A stretch of DNA of 64,000 nucleotides. Origin: CAWDMC01 sp963803295 (lineage in GTDB: Bacteria; Acidobacteriota; Terriglobia; UBA7540). Below are positions 27,483 to 35,971 of this stretch, in pieces. Positions within the stretch are counted from its first letter, which is position 1; each line of letters starts with the position of its first letter. The DNA lies in contig CAWDMC010000025.1 in the NCBI GenBank assembly GCA_963803295.1, positions 186,001 to 250,000 of the forward strand. The letters run 5' to 3'. The position numbers and the translations under genes are program-made. The notes under the pieces were generated by a model. It had not been told where the DNA came from and made no database searches. It was given only the letters and a program-made list of their open reading frames with translations.

Positions 27483-28434
27483 GACGGGCCTCCTCTCCGC
27501 TCAAGAAGAAGTGCTCAAAGCGTGCACCCACGGTGTTCATCAGTTCGGGGATTCCGGTCACGTACCAGTAGGTATCGGTCACCTTAACGTGCCCAAGGTA
27601 GGTCGACAGTGCCGGCATCGCGACGTGAACATCGACACCATCTCGATGCCAGGCCAGCAGACGACGGCAGACGAAGGTATGCCTCAGATCGTACAGACGA
27701 GGCAGCCTGTCGCCAGGGCGTGGTACCCATCCCAATTGACGACGCAAGAACTGAAAGGCCCAGAGCGCTTTCTTATAAGTGAACGCGCTTCCGTTGTCGG
27801 ACAAGAAGAAAGTTGGGGATTTCGGATATTTGATGTGGCCATCGCGGACTCGCGCGTACTCTTGGAGCGCACGGGCGGCCGTGGAGTGGAGCGCCACGAT
27901 ACGGGATTTTGAAAACTTTGTCTGGCGCACAGTGAGAGTGTGGGATCGGAAGTCCGCGTCGGCACAGGTCAGCCGCAAGGGCTCTGCGGGACGCATCCCA
28001 GTGCAGAAGAGCAAACGAAGGTAGGTATTGACCGAGTAAGGTCGCAGCCCCCCACGCGGCCTCAGCCTCGAGGATGCCTGCAGCAGGGCGCTGAACTCCT
28101 GGTCCGTGTAGATGTGCGGGATGTATCGGCGTTGAGCCGACCCGAGTAATCGAGGGGGAGGGATCTCCGTCTGAGGCTCGATGGTTCGGAGATATCGGGT
28201 GAATGGCCGCAGAATCAGCAGGCGTCGTGCGGCGGTGGTCTGTTTTCCGGTGGGGGATGACTGAGCCCACCGAAGCGCCAATTCCATCGTGAGAGGTTTA
28301 CCGCCGGCCGTGCGGTCTGCGAAATGTGCAAAGCCCAGGAGCTGTTCCCCCGCGATGCCAAGCTGAAAACCGAAGGCTCGCCGCAGAGCAAGGTACTCCC
28401 TTACATGTTGAGTCATGCCATTCGTCCGGTTCAT
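27469..28434 (-). CDS. RIT tyrosine recombinase B
   Basis: Middle gene, 322 residues from ATG 28434. That start is preferred over the upstream TTG because GGAGGTG lies 6 bases before it and its ATGA overlaps the stop of gene A. The N-terminal helical domain reads HVREYLALRRAFGFQLGIAG. Catalytic motifs are FCTGMRPAEPLRL (Arg), RLYDLRHTFVCRRLL (His-x-x-Arg region), and YLGHVKVTDTYWYV (His and Tyr). Intact. In RIT elements the B protein is a distinct subfamily from A and C; all three are thought to act together at the inverted repeats. Confidence 0.88.
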   Translation of the reverse strand: MNRTNGMTQHVREYLALRRAFGFQLGIAGEQLLGFAHFADRTAGGKPLTMELALRWAQSSPTGKQTTAARRLLILRPFTRYLRTIEPQTEIPPPRLLGSAQRRYIPHIYTDQEFSALLQASSRLRPRGGLRPYSVNTYLRLLFCTGMRPAEPLRLTCADADFRSHTLTVRQTKFSKSRIVALHSTAARALQEYARVRDGHIKYPKSPTFFLSDNGSAFTYKKALWAFQFLRRQLGWVPRPGDRLPRLYDLRHTFVCRRLLAWHRDGVDVHVAMPALSTYLGHVKVTDTYWYVTGIPELMNTVGARFEHFFLSGEEARHGLS

Positions 28435-29714
28435 TGCGTCACCTCCTCGGGCCAAGGGGCAGCAACGCGAGCGAGGCGCGACAGATCGACCTTGGTGTAG
28501 ATGGTGGTAGTGTCCAGGGATCGATGACGGAGTACGTCGGCCACTTCTTTGAGAGAGGCTCCGCGACGAAGCATCTGAGTGGCCGCGGTATGACGCAGAA
28601 TCCGATTTCCGGTGACGAGGGACCCCAGTCCAGCGCGAGCGGCGGCTCTGAGGATTGCGCCGCGGACGGTACGGGGCGTTGCCCCCTTCCCAATGGGAGG
28701 ATAGACGCGAAGAAAAACCTGCCGTGTGGGCGTCTGGGGCCGTCCTCGACGGATGTAGTCCGCGATCGCCCTGCCCACCAAGCCGCTTAGCGGCAATTGA
28801 TCGTCGCGGCGCGATTTACTGCCGGCGATTCGTAGTGTGCCTTGGCGCCAGTCAATATCGTCGAGGCGAAGGCGTGCGACCTCTTCGGCCCTGAGTCCCA
28901 GGTTCGTGAAACACCGTACGATGGCATAGTCGCGGCGGCCGGCGACCGTCCTGCGATCAATGGCGGAAAGCAGGCGCCGCACTTGCGCATCAGTCAGGAT
29001 CCGGGGCAGCGAGGCTAATCGGTGCGTGGCCGGGGCCGGCACGGCCAGGGCGAGTGCCTCCTCACACTTGCCGTGGAGCCGGAGAAAGCGGAAGTAGCTA
29101 CGCAGAGACGAGGCAAGAACTTTGGCACTTGCCGGTTTGAGGCAAGCGGCACGTCTCGCCACATATCTCACCACATCTTTGGGCGCCAAGCGGGACATCT
29201 CCACCGCGCCATTCGGGAAAAACGCGTGGAGGAACTCGCGAACGTAGCGTCTTCGATAGGTGCGAGTCGCCTCCTGCAGGCCTGAAGCGGTACACAGGTA
29301 ATCATCGAAGCGCTGGATCTCGAGGCTCAGAGCATCCGGCTTTTTCTCCTGATTCGAGACTCGAGGGCCAGCACTTCTTAGAACAGCATCAAAGTGACGA
29401 AGTCCTGCACGAACGGTCTTATCTTGTCGCACACCGCCAAATGGACAGCGGCATGTGGGAAGATGGCGTGACAGGAAATTCGTGATGTGAGCTTCACTGA
29501 CCTGCGATGAATGAATGTGTCGCCGGGCTATCCAGTACGCGAAGTGAACCGCCGCTTGGTCATAGAAGGCGAGGGTCGCTGCCGCGTATCCTTGGGAATG
29601 AAGTTGGGCCGCCAACGCCTCGAGACTAAGCTTGAATTCCGCCGTTTCGATCTTTTGGCGAACCAGTGGGTTCTTAATACGGTACTCAAACATAGACGCT
29701 CCTTTCCCCACCAT
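28431..29714 (-). CDS. RIT tyrosine recombinase A
   Basis: First gene of the trio, 427 residues, intact. A long N-terminal extension (residues 1-130) contains a possible Cys pair (LPTCRCPFGG). A core-binding domain follows (LQEATRTYRRRYVREFLHAFF), then the catalytic domain with TNLGLRAEEVARLRLDDIDW, ILRHTAATQMLRRGASLKEV and LRHRSLDTTTIYTKVD. The promoter would lie in the 100 bases between its start and the right inverted repeat, but I could not define it. Confidence 0.88.
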   Translation of the reverse strand: MVGKGASMFEYRIKNPLVRQKIETAEFKLSLEALAAQLHSQGYAAATLAFYDQAAVHFAYWIARRHIHSSQVSEAHITNFLSRHLPTCRCPFGGVRQDKTVRAGLRHFDAVLRSAGPRVSNQEKKPDALSLEIQRFDDYLCTASGLQEATRTYRRRYVREFLHAFFPNGAVEMSRLAPKDVVRYVARRAACLKPASAKVLASSLRSYFRFLRLHGKCEEALALAVPAPATHRLASLPRILTDAQVRRLLSAIDRRTVAGRRDYAIVRCFTNLGLRAEEVARLRLDDIDWRQGTLRIAGSKSRRDDQLPLSGLVGRAIADYIRRGRPQTPTRQVFLRVYPPIGKGATPRTVRGAILRAAARAGLGSLVTGNRILRHTAATQMLRRGASLKEVADVLRHRSLDTTTIYTKVDLSRLARVAAPWPEEVTQ

Positions 29715-29816
29715 GAGGGTGGAAGAGCGTCCATTGTTATGTGCAGGAACTCAGAAAGGAAACGAGCGATTCTTGAGGGAGCTTCACGTGTCGCACCAAA
29801 CAGTTTCCGTAATTGG

Positions 29817-29835
29817 CTGGTGCACATAATTCCGA
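29817..29835 (+). repeat. RIT right terminal inverted repeat
   Basis: CTGGTGCACATAATTCCGA, the exact complement of 26371-26389. Confidence 0.8.
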
Positions 29836-30140
29836 TGCAGAATGCATTTCTTCAGAGCCCGCTCCACAAGGGTTGGGGGGCGTGTAGCGCACCGGCGGCA
29901 AGGCGATCTGGCCCGCCCGGTGCAGCATCAACAACAGGCCTCGGCAGAGCATATCGCGCGGCGTCCCGTTGGCCTGCTTCCATCCCCAAATCTCACAGAG
30001 TTTCGAGGACAACGCCCGCCGACTAGCCCCGGGATGGTCGGCGATGAGCCGCCGGATGACGGCGATCTCCTTCGCGCTGATCTCGCGGCCCCGGGTATCT
30101 CCACGCGGCGGGCATGTCTCAGTGTGTGGCAGAACGGGAA
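29836..30140 (-). pseudogene. DruA-like (DUF4338) protein, N-terminal fragment
   Basis: The minus-strand frame reads REISAKEIAVIRRLIADHPG, then ASRRALSSKLCEIWGWKQAN, then GTPRDMLCRGLLLMLHRAG and PPVRYTPPNP before breaking. This is the N-terminal helical domain of DUF4338 proteins, the family that includes DruA of the Druantia defence system. DUF4338 genes are also frequent passengers of transposons, and here the fragment directly follows IS66 TnpB. The catalytic remainder was removed or displaced by the RIT insertion. No other Druantia genes are present, so a defence function is not supported. Confidence 0.6.
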
Positions 30141-30170
30141 ATGGAACGCAAGCCCCTCGCGCGATTTTTC

Positions 30171-30521
30171 TCACCTTCCCACTCCCCTCCAGACTGGCGC
30201 CGCAGCAGTCTCCGGGTTGCCCGCCGCCAGCAACAACTGTGCTTGATGAGCCTGCAGCCGGCGAGTTGCTTCCTTGCCACTCGGCCACCAGAGAAAACGC
30301 CCCTTGGAGAGCCGCTTCTGCGCCAGCCAGAACCCCTGGCCATCGTAGCTGAGAATGCGAATCGAGGTGCCCCGCCGGCTGCGGAACACAAACAAGCATC
30401 CCGAGAAGGGATCTTCCTGGAGCTTCTCCTGGCACAGCCGGGCCAACGAGTCGATCCCCTTGCGGCCATCCACGGCTTCGATCGCCACCAGGATCCGCAT
30501 CTGCGGTGCGATCTGAATCAC
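30171..30521 (-). CDS. tnpB: IS66 accessory protein TnpB (Orf2)
   Basis: 116 residues. Family core: MRILVAIEAVDGRKGIDSLA, then PFSGCLFVFRSRRGTSIRIL, then YDGQGFWLAQKRLSKGRFLW. It starts with GTG that overlaps the TnpA stop (GTGA). It is required for IS66 transposition in studied members, though its molecular role is unclear. Intact. Confidence 0.9.
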   Translation of the reverse strand: MIQIAPQMRILVAIEAVDGRKGIDSLARLCQEKLQEDPFSGCLFVFRSRRGTSIRILSYDGQGFWLAQKRLSKGRFLWWPSGKEATRRLQAHQAQLLLAAGNPETAAAPVWRGVGR

Positions 30522-30955
30522 TGCGACTCCCAGAAGGCCCGGCTGAGCCCGGCCAGATCAAGCGCGGTCGTCCCTTTCCACTGAATGCGAACCTTGCCGC
30601 GCCGTCCTTCCAACTCGATCACGCACTCCGCCTGACCGCCCTCTGGCGTCGCCATCAGTTCCATGAATGTCGGCGGCGCTGCCGACTGTGCCCGCCGCGG
30701 TCCTGCCCTGGGAGTCTTGGCCGCCCGGGACTTCTTCACCCCGCCGGCCGCTTCCCGCAGCCGCTTCAGCTTGCCATATTCCAGATGCAAAGCCTGGGCT
30801 GTGGGAGAAACCCCGTGCTTACGCGCCAGTTCCACCGCCGCTGCCCACAAACGTTTCGGAATCGGCAAACGCCCCGTGTGCGCGCTTCGCCACCGCTCCA
30901 AACGGCGGAGAACTTTTTGGATGTCCTTGGGAATATCGGACGACTCTTTGGCCAT
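30518..30955 (-). CDS. tnpA: IS66 accessory protein TnpA (Orf1)
   Basis: 145 residues, first gene of the transposon. The helix-turn-helix region reads ELARKHGVSPTAQALHLEYG, followed by a basic linker (KKSRAAKTPRAGPRRAQ) and a small beta domain ending VRIQWKGTTALDLAGL, which is typical of IS66 Orf1. It lies about 60 bases inside the right terminal repeat. Confidence 0.85.
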   Translation of the reverse strand: MAKESSDIPKDIQKVLRRLERWRSAHTGRLPIPKRLWAAAVELARKHGVSPTAQALHLEYGKLKRLREAAGGVKKSRAAKTPRAGPRRAQSAAPPTFMELMATPEGGQAECVIELEGRRGKVRIQWKGTTALDLAGLSRAFWESQ

Positions 30956-31017
30956 TGTCGGTCCACCTGCCCAGCTGGGCGAAAGACCGACATTAGCAAC
31001 TGCGCTCAGAATCAGTC

Positions 31018-31040
31018 ACGCAGCCTTACCGAAGGGACAC
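31018..31040 (-). repeat. Right terminal inverted repeat of the IS66-type transposon
   Basis: Read on the minus strand it starts GTGTCCCTTCGGTAAGGCTG. It ends exactly where direct repeat copy B begins. Confidence 0.75.
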
Positions 31041-31317
31041 GCCTCCCGAAAAGGTTGGAAGCTATCTTCGCGATCTGCGCAAGCTCTTTGGCAAATACGG
31101 CTACGACTGTTCCCTATATGGGCACTTCGGTCAGGGCTGTGTCCACGTTCGTATCGATTTCGACCTCTACACCGCCGAGGGAATCAGGAAGTACATGTCC
31201 TTTATGGGGGACGCTGCCGACCTGGTAGTGAGCTATGGCGGGTCGCTCTCCGGGGAACATGGGGATGGACAGTCGCGGGCCCAGTTCTTGCCCCGCATGT
31301 TCGGCAATGAAATCATC
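31041..31317 (+). repeat. 277-bp direct repeat, copy B
   Basis: Second copy of 24292-24568. It carries the conserved GEHGDGQ codons and reads on into the genuine continuation of the dehydrogenase (QAFREFKSIWDPEWKMNPGK). Confidence 0.93.
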
Positions 31318-32890
31318 CAGGCGTTCCGCGAATTCAAGAGCATCTGGGATCCGGAATGGAAGATGAATCCTGGGAAGATCGTAGATCCCTACCGTGCGGA
31401 CGAGAACCTGCGCCTTGGCGCCAATTACCACCCCTGGGAACCTAAAACCCACTTTAGGTGGCCGGACGACGACGGGCGGTTTTCGCGCGCGGCGCTCCGC
31501 TGTGTGGGCGTCGGAGAATGCCGGCGTGAACAGGGCGCCACCATGTGTCCAAGCTACCGGGTAACGCGCGAGGAGAAGGATTCGACGCGAGGCCGGGCCC
31601 GATTGCTTTTCGAAATGCTGCAAGGCGAGGTGATCAAGGGATGGCGTAGTGAGGCGGTGCGTGAGGCCCTCGACCTTTGCCTTTCTTGCAAAGGGTGCAA
31701 AGGTGATTGTCCAGTATCCGTGGACATGGCAACGTATAAAGCAGAATTCCTGTCGCACTACTACGCTGGGAGGATAAGACCCGTTCATGCCTACTCGATT
31801 GGCCTGATCCACTGGTGGGCTCGTTTAGCCAGCAGGATGCCGCGGCTGGTAAACGGCATGACCCAGACGCCGGGTCTGCGAAGCTTGGTCAAATCGCTCG
31901 GTGGATTTGCGCAGCAGCGCAGAATTCCCCAATTTGCTCCTTATACTCTGCGGCAGGCCTATGCTGAACGGTTAGCCCATCGCGAGGAAGGCCGCGGGTC
32001 GAGAATAATGAGCCATCGTGGTCCGGTGATCTTGTGGGCCGACACATTCAACAACTATTTTCATCCCTCCACCGGTGAGGCGGCTCTCGACGTCCTCGAG
32101 TCCCTTGGCTTTGAGGTCCAGATTCCAAAGCAGTCACTCTGCTGCGGCAGGCCGCTCTATGACTACGGCATGCTCGATCTGGCTGAGAGACTGCTCGACA
32201 AAACGCTGGAGACTTTGCGTCCCCAGATACGTGAAGGCATTCCTATCGTGGTATTGGAGCCAAGCTGTGCCTCCGTATTCAGAGATGAACTCATCAATCT
32301 CAAGGCGAATGACGAAGATGCCAGGCGGCTCTCGCGGCAAACCTATCTACTTAGCGAATTCCTGGAGAAGGAGGTTGGAGACGATCAGCTACCCACGCTC
32401 AATCGAAAGGCAATCGTCCACGGGCACTGTCATCACAAAGCGATCCTCAAGATGAAAGCAGAAGAAGGGCTGCTAAAGAGGATGCACCTTGATTACGAGT
32501 TGCTGGAAAACGGGTGTTGCGGAATGGCAGGCGGTTTCGGGTTTGAGAGGGAACACTATCGAGTCTCGATGGCGGTCGGCGAACATGAGCTTCTACCCGC
32601 GGTGCGTAAGGCCTCCCGCGACACTATCATTATCGCGAACGGCTTCAGTTGTCGCGAGCAAGATCGAGCAGGCTACAGATCGGCGGGCGCTTCACGTTGC
32701 CCAGGTGCTTGCGATGGGCATGCGCGAGGGCCCCAGCGGTCCTGATCGAGCGGTTCTTCCTGAGAGCCTCTACCCGAATGCCCGCAAGCGACCACTTTCC
32801 AAAGCAAAAATCGGGTTCGCCATCGCTGGAGGCCTTCTCGCTGCAGGAACAATTGCCTGGGGCATCAGCAAGAGACTGGAGGGCAAATAA
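31041..32890 (+). pseudogene. FAD-linked oxidase/Fe-S dehydrogenase, 3' part
   Basis: C-terminal half of the gene begun at 22995. The end of the flavoprotein domain is followed by a ferredoxin-like segment with VGECRREQGATMCPSYR and CLSCKGCKGDCP (two 4Fe-4S clusters). Two CCG domains follow, with SLCCGRPLYDYG and EPSCASVFRDE, then HGHCHHKAIL and NGCCGMAGGFG, which fits the GlcF/heterodisulfide-reductase type. An extra base at about 32662 (GAGCAAGATCG) shifts the last 75 codons. In the repaired frame they end with a membrane helix (IGFAIAGGLLAAGTIAWGIS). With the 5' lesion and the transposon this gene has three independent breaks, so it is certainly inactive here. Confidence 0.8.
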
Positions 32891-33317
32891 AATCTAAATT
32901 GCTTAACCAAACAGGAGAAAAAATATTCGCTGTTGTTTTCGATACCGATGACGAAGTGATTTCCGGTCTCACCGCATTCGCACGGCAGCAGCAGTTGAGT
33001 GCTAGCCACTTCACCGCAATCGGGGCCTTCCGCGACGCGACACTCGGATACTTCGAGATTGACCGGAAGGCTTACAGAAAGATTCCGGTTCGTGAGCAAG
33101 TGGAAGTAGTCTCGCTCGTGGGGGATATAACTCTTGATCAAGGTGAGCCAAAGATTCATGCCCACGTGTCCTCGGACGCTCTGATGGAACTACGTTTGCC
33201 GGTCATCTGATCGACGCGCACGTTCGGCCTACGCTCGAAGTGATGCTTATGGAAACGCCCGCGCAGCTTGTGCGCCAATTCGATGAAAGCAGTGGTTTGG
33301 CTTTAATCCGGCTCTAG
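32887..33317 (+). pseudogene. PCC/DUF296-domain protein, frameshifted
   Basis: About 140 residues when repaired. FAVVFDTDDEVISGLTAFAR, then FTAIGAFRDATLGYF, then VEVVSLVGDITLDQGEPKIH. Then, after a one-base loss at about 33166, VLGRSDGTTFAGHLIDAHV to the TAG at 33315. The PCC domain occurs in plant AT-hook proteins and in free-standing bacterial proteins of unknown function. The codon where an ATG would be expected (KSKLLNQTG context) is ATA at 32887. The TTG at 32899 is the first accepted start. It immediately follows the dehydrogenase and was probably part of the same operon. Confidence 0.65.
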
Positions 33318-33349
33318 CGGATAGTAGTCCCTTCGTAAGGTCTCACGGG

Positions 33350-33938
33350 ATGTCCAGGCACGCCACATCCAGCACCGAGCAGCCATTGAACCGTTCTCAT
33401 AAAAAGCCGCACAAGCGTTTGCGGTCCCCCGCTAAGCCGAAACCCCTCGTCATCAATCTCAGCACCGAACGAGCGATTGTGATCAAGGACGGAAACGTTT
33501 TCTTCCTCACGAACCCTGACGGTAGCGTGCCTGTGGACTATGCCCACGGACTGGGTCTTTATTATCATGACTGCAGGTATCTCGATGGATACGAAATCCT
33601 GCTGGGCGGCACCAAGTCTCATCCTCTGACGGCGCAGGCCGAGGAGGGCTTCGCAGCACGATTGGAACTCACCAATACGGAAATGACTTCCAGTGATGGG
33701 AAGCAAATCGCCAAACAGCAAATCGGGGTGCAATGGGAGCGGATTATTGACTCCCATAAAATGACACTGCTTGACCGAATCCAGTTCAATAACTACGACG
33801 TCGTACCTTTGTCCTTTTCAGTCGAGTTTATCTTCAGTGCCGCTTTTCAGGATGTCTTCATGGCCCGCGGATCTAAGGGCAAAAGGACGGGAAAACCCCG
33901 GTTAGAGCTCTTCAAACCTGCCCAGATGGCCGCGATGC
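33350..33938 (+). pseudogene. Glycogen debranching-type protein, N-terminal domain only
   Basis: Reads ERAIVIKDGNVFFLTNPDGS, then GLGLYYHDCRYLDGYEILL, then VQWERIIDSHKMTLLDRIQF, then VEFIFSAAFQDVFMARG. This is the N-terminal domain of the amylo-alpha-1,6-glucosidase type found before a six-hairpin catalytic domain. After about residue 190 the homology stops, and the sequence joins the end of a tyrosine recombinase gene. The catalytic domain is absent from the window, so the gene was truncated by the recombinase array. Confidence 0.65.
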
Positions 33939-34082
33939 ATCACCCAACACACGTTGTCGTTATCGACCTACCTTGGCCATTGCACGGTGGCCAACACCTA
34001 TTGGTATCTGGAAGCCGTACCGGATCTCATGCGGGAGAGTGCAGACCGGACCGAAAACTTTGTCACAGGAGGCCAGTTATGA
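33939..34082 (+). pseudogene. Tyrosine recombinase, C-terminal fragment (RIT B-like)
   Basis: The frame reads TLSLSTYLGHCTVANTYWYL, then EAVPDLMRES, ending in TGA at 34080. It resembles the YLGHVKVTDTYWYV end of RIT recombinase B at 27.5 kb. Its stop overlaps the ATG of the next recombinase as ATGA, exactly like adjacent genes in a RIT array. Confidence 0.6.
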
Positions 34083-35104
34083 CTGCCATCGCTGCGCACA
34101 TTACATTACCGCCTTCTTCGAGGAACGCCTGCCCATCGAACGTCGCGCCAGCGAGAACACGCGCGACTCCTATGCCTACGCCTTTCAACTCCTTTTGACC
34201 TTTGCCAGCAAACGCCTGAAGGTGCCGCCCTCGACCCTGGCCCTGGAACAGATCGATGCGCCGCTAGTGGTTGACTTCTTGAATGACCTGGAGACCACAC
34301 GCGGCAATGGGCCAAGCTCCCGCAACGTCCGACTGGCCACGATGAAATCTTTTATGCACTTCGTCGAATATCGCGTCCCGTCGGCGATTGAACAAAGCCG
34401 GCGTATCCTGGCGATTCCCGCCAAGAAAACCGAGTCGCGTCTGGTCGGCCATCTGACCGCCGAGGAAATGCAGGCCATTCTGGACGCCCCCGCCCCCACC
34501 CGCTGGGGCGGCACCCGCGACCGCGCCATGCTTCATCTGTGTTACGCGGGAGCCTTACGCGTCTCCGAATTGACCGGCCTCCGCCTCGAGGATGTGAAAC
34601 TTCAACCTCAGCCCAACGTCCTCGTTCATGGCAAGGGGCGAAAGGAAAGATGCCTACCGTTGTGGAAAACCACCACCACGGCCCTACGAGCTTGGGTGGC
34701 AGTGCGAGGAGCCGTACCAGTACCTGAGCTATTCGTCAGTGCACGCGGTCAAGCGTTGACCCGCTCCGGCTTGGAGTACATTCTGCGTACACATGTCCGA
34801 GCCGCAAAGCAGCGTTGTCCGTCGCTGGCAACGAAGCGTGTCTTCCCGCACCTCCTTCGACACACTTGCGCCCTGACCATTCTGCAGGCCACCAAAGATC
34901 TGCGGAAGGTCTCGCTCTGGCTTGGCCATGCTCACATGCAGACCACAGAAATGTACACGCGGGTGGACCCGTCAGTGAAGTTGGAAAGTCCTGGAATCGG
35001 TGATGCCTCCGAAACTCCGTTCCGGTCGTTTCAAGGCCACCGACAAGCTGATTGCGTCACTAACATCTCGCTCCTTTATGCGCAGCGGAACGGCTGCAAA
35101 ATGA
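34079..35104 (+). pseudogene. Tyrosine recombinase (RIT C-like), two frameshifts
   Basis: About 335 residues when repaired. ATG 34079 follows AGGAGG and overlaps the previous gene. A tandem 5-base repeat (ACATT ACATT, about 34100-34110) shifts the frame after ten codons. From FFEERLPIERRASENTRDSY the main frame continues with CYAGALRVSELTGLRL, VLVHGKGRKERCLPL, FPHLLRHTCALTIL and WLGHAHMQTTEMYTRVDP. An extra A at about 34988 then shifts out the tail, whose proper frame reads VMPPKLRSGRFKATDKLIAS. Catalytic residues are all present. With the preceding fragment it forms the remains of a second recombinase array. Confidence 0.8.
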
Positions 35105-35163
35105 TCAATCAGCGGGGTCCCCGAAGAGGGGACTCCGCATTTCAATACACCCTGCATTAAATC

Positions 35164-35291
35164 TCGAGTATGACGAGTGGCACAACTTCCTGGTCAACCG
35201 GGCCATGGTGGACGCGCTGTTGAGTCGGCTCCGCCACTACTGCCACACCGTTCGTATCAAGGGCCCGTCGCTACGCGAGCCGCAAGGCTGA
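35164..35291 (+). pseudogene. IS21 helper ATPase IstB, C-terminal fragment
   Basis: LEYDEWHNFLVNRAMVDALL, then SRLRHYCHTVRIKGPSLREP, then TGA. This matches the end of IstB proteins, where sensor-type LLSRLRHRC and IKGPSLR are conserved. No istA or rest of istB remains. Confidence 0.6.
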
Positions 35292-35301
35292 GGAGGGAAG
35301 C

Positions 35302-35649
35302 CTGGAACCCAACCGGGACGAATATGTCCGCCTGCTCTTGGGCGCTTACCGCCAAACCCCGGGAACGACAGGAAGCGTTCGCCGACAAGACCGTCTGCTG
35401 GCCGCCCAGCTTTATCAAAGAGGCGTACCCCTGATGGCTGTCGAAAACGCCCTGCTGCTCGCCGTGGCGCGCCGGCTGCTGCGCTCCAGCAAAGCTGCGC
35501 CCCTGGGTACGATTCGCTCCTTGGCCTATTTTCTCCCGGTCATCGGCGAGGTACTGGACCTCGCCGTCAGCCCTGATTACTTCCAATTCCTCCGCGGCAA
35601 AATCGCGCGCTTCTATCCAAACACGTCGAACTCGCCGACGACCTCTTGA
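35302..35649 (+). CDS. Hypothetical helical protein next to IstB remnant
   Basis: About 115 residues. No ATG is available. A GAGGAGG at 35290-35296 precedes a CTG at 35302, while TTG 35338 is the first conventional alternative. Sequence: EPNRDEYVRLLLGAYRQTPG, RRQDRLLAAQLYQRGVPLMA, VENALLLAVARRLLRSSKAA, then IRSLAYFLPVIGEVL. The pattern (helices with R-R-x-D and Y-F-L-P-V) recalls small DNA-related proteins carried beside IS21-like elements, but I cannot name the family. Confidence 0.45.
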   Translation: MEPNRDEYVRLLLGAYRQTPGTTGSVRRQDRLLAAQLYQRGVPLMAVENALLLAVARRLLRSSKAAPLGTIRSLAYFLPVIGEVLDLAVSPDYFQFLRGKIARFYPNTSNSPTTS

Positions 35650-35971
35650 CCCCACAGGACTCCGCCGACCCTGCCGCTCCACGCCTTCGGCGTGGGATGA
35701 TGATGCTGTTCCCTCTCCTTGTTCTCTATCTTGTTTCCCAGGGTGGTCACTTCAACCAAGCATTACAGGGTCATTCTTGGCGAGCGCCGAAGGGCAAGGG
35801 TCAAGTGGGCAAGCAATAGCCGACGAATTGCTGTCACAAATAGTCAGCAATATGGCCGAAGAATCTGCTCAGCCGTTCTGGTACTTATCGTTTGGCGGGC
35901 CATTACCCGGGTCTATTCGAAGACTGCGAGACTGCGGACTTGTGCTGCCGCTACCCTGCCACTGACGGCTG
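35650..35971. other. No recognisable gene
   Basis: 322 bases between the hypothetical gene and the stop of the six-hairpin protein. Only short, pattern-free frames. No clear terminator. Confidence 0.4.

Larger units (their letters stand above)
26371..29835 (-). mobile_element. RIT element (recombinase-in-trio)
   Basis: Three adjacent overlapping tyrosine recombinase genes, transcribed together, lie between perfect 19-bp inverted repeats: TCGGAATTATGTGCACCAG at 26371-26389 and its complement at 29817-29835. This arrangement is the definition of RIT elements. It sits inside the IS66-type transposon, between the DruA-like stub and the TnpC C-terminus. Confidence 0.88.
24569..31040 (-). mobile_element. 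IS66-type transposon (6,472 bp) with cargo genes and a nested RIT element
   Basis: Ends are imperfect inverted repeats: GTGAGCTTTCGGTAGG at the left and, on the other strand, GTGTCCCTTCGGTAAG at the right, with CTGCGT matching further in. Contents on the minus strand, in transcription order: TnpA, TnpB, DruA-like stub, RIT element, TnpC C-terminus, serine recombinase, unknown gene, CcbP-like gene. The TnpC N-terminus is missing, so the element cannot move by itself. It splits the dehydrogenase gene. Confidence 0.85.

Noticed and set aside
29836..30140. Druantia-type defence system
   Set aside because: Only the N-terminal domain of a DruA-like protein is present; no DruB-E or helicase genes nearby. 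A transposon passenger is the simpler reading.
24569..31040. Integrative conjugative element or prophage
   Set aside because: No conjugation, replication or phage structural genes. Ends are transposon-type inverted repeats and the contents are IS66 and RIT genes.
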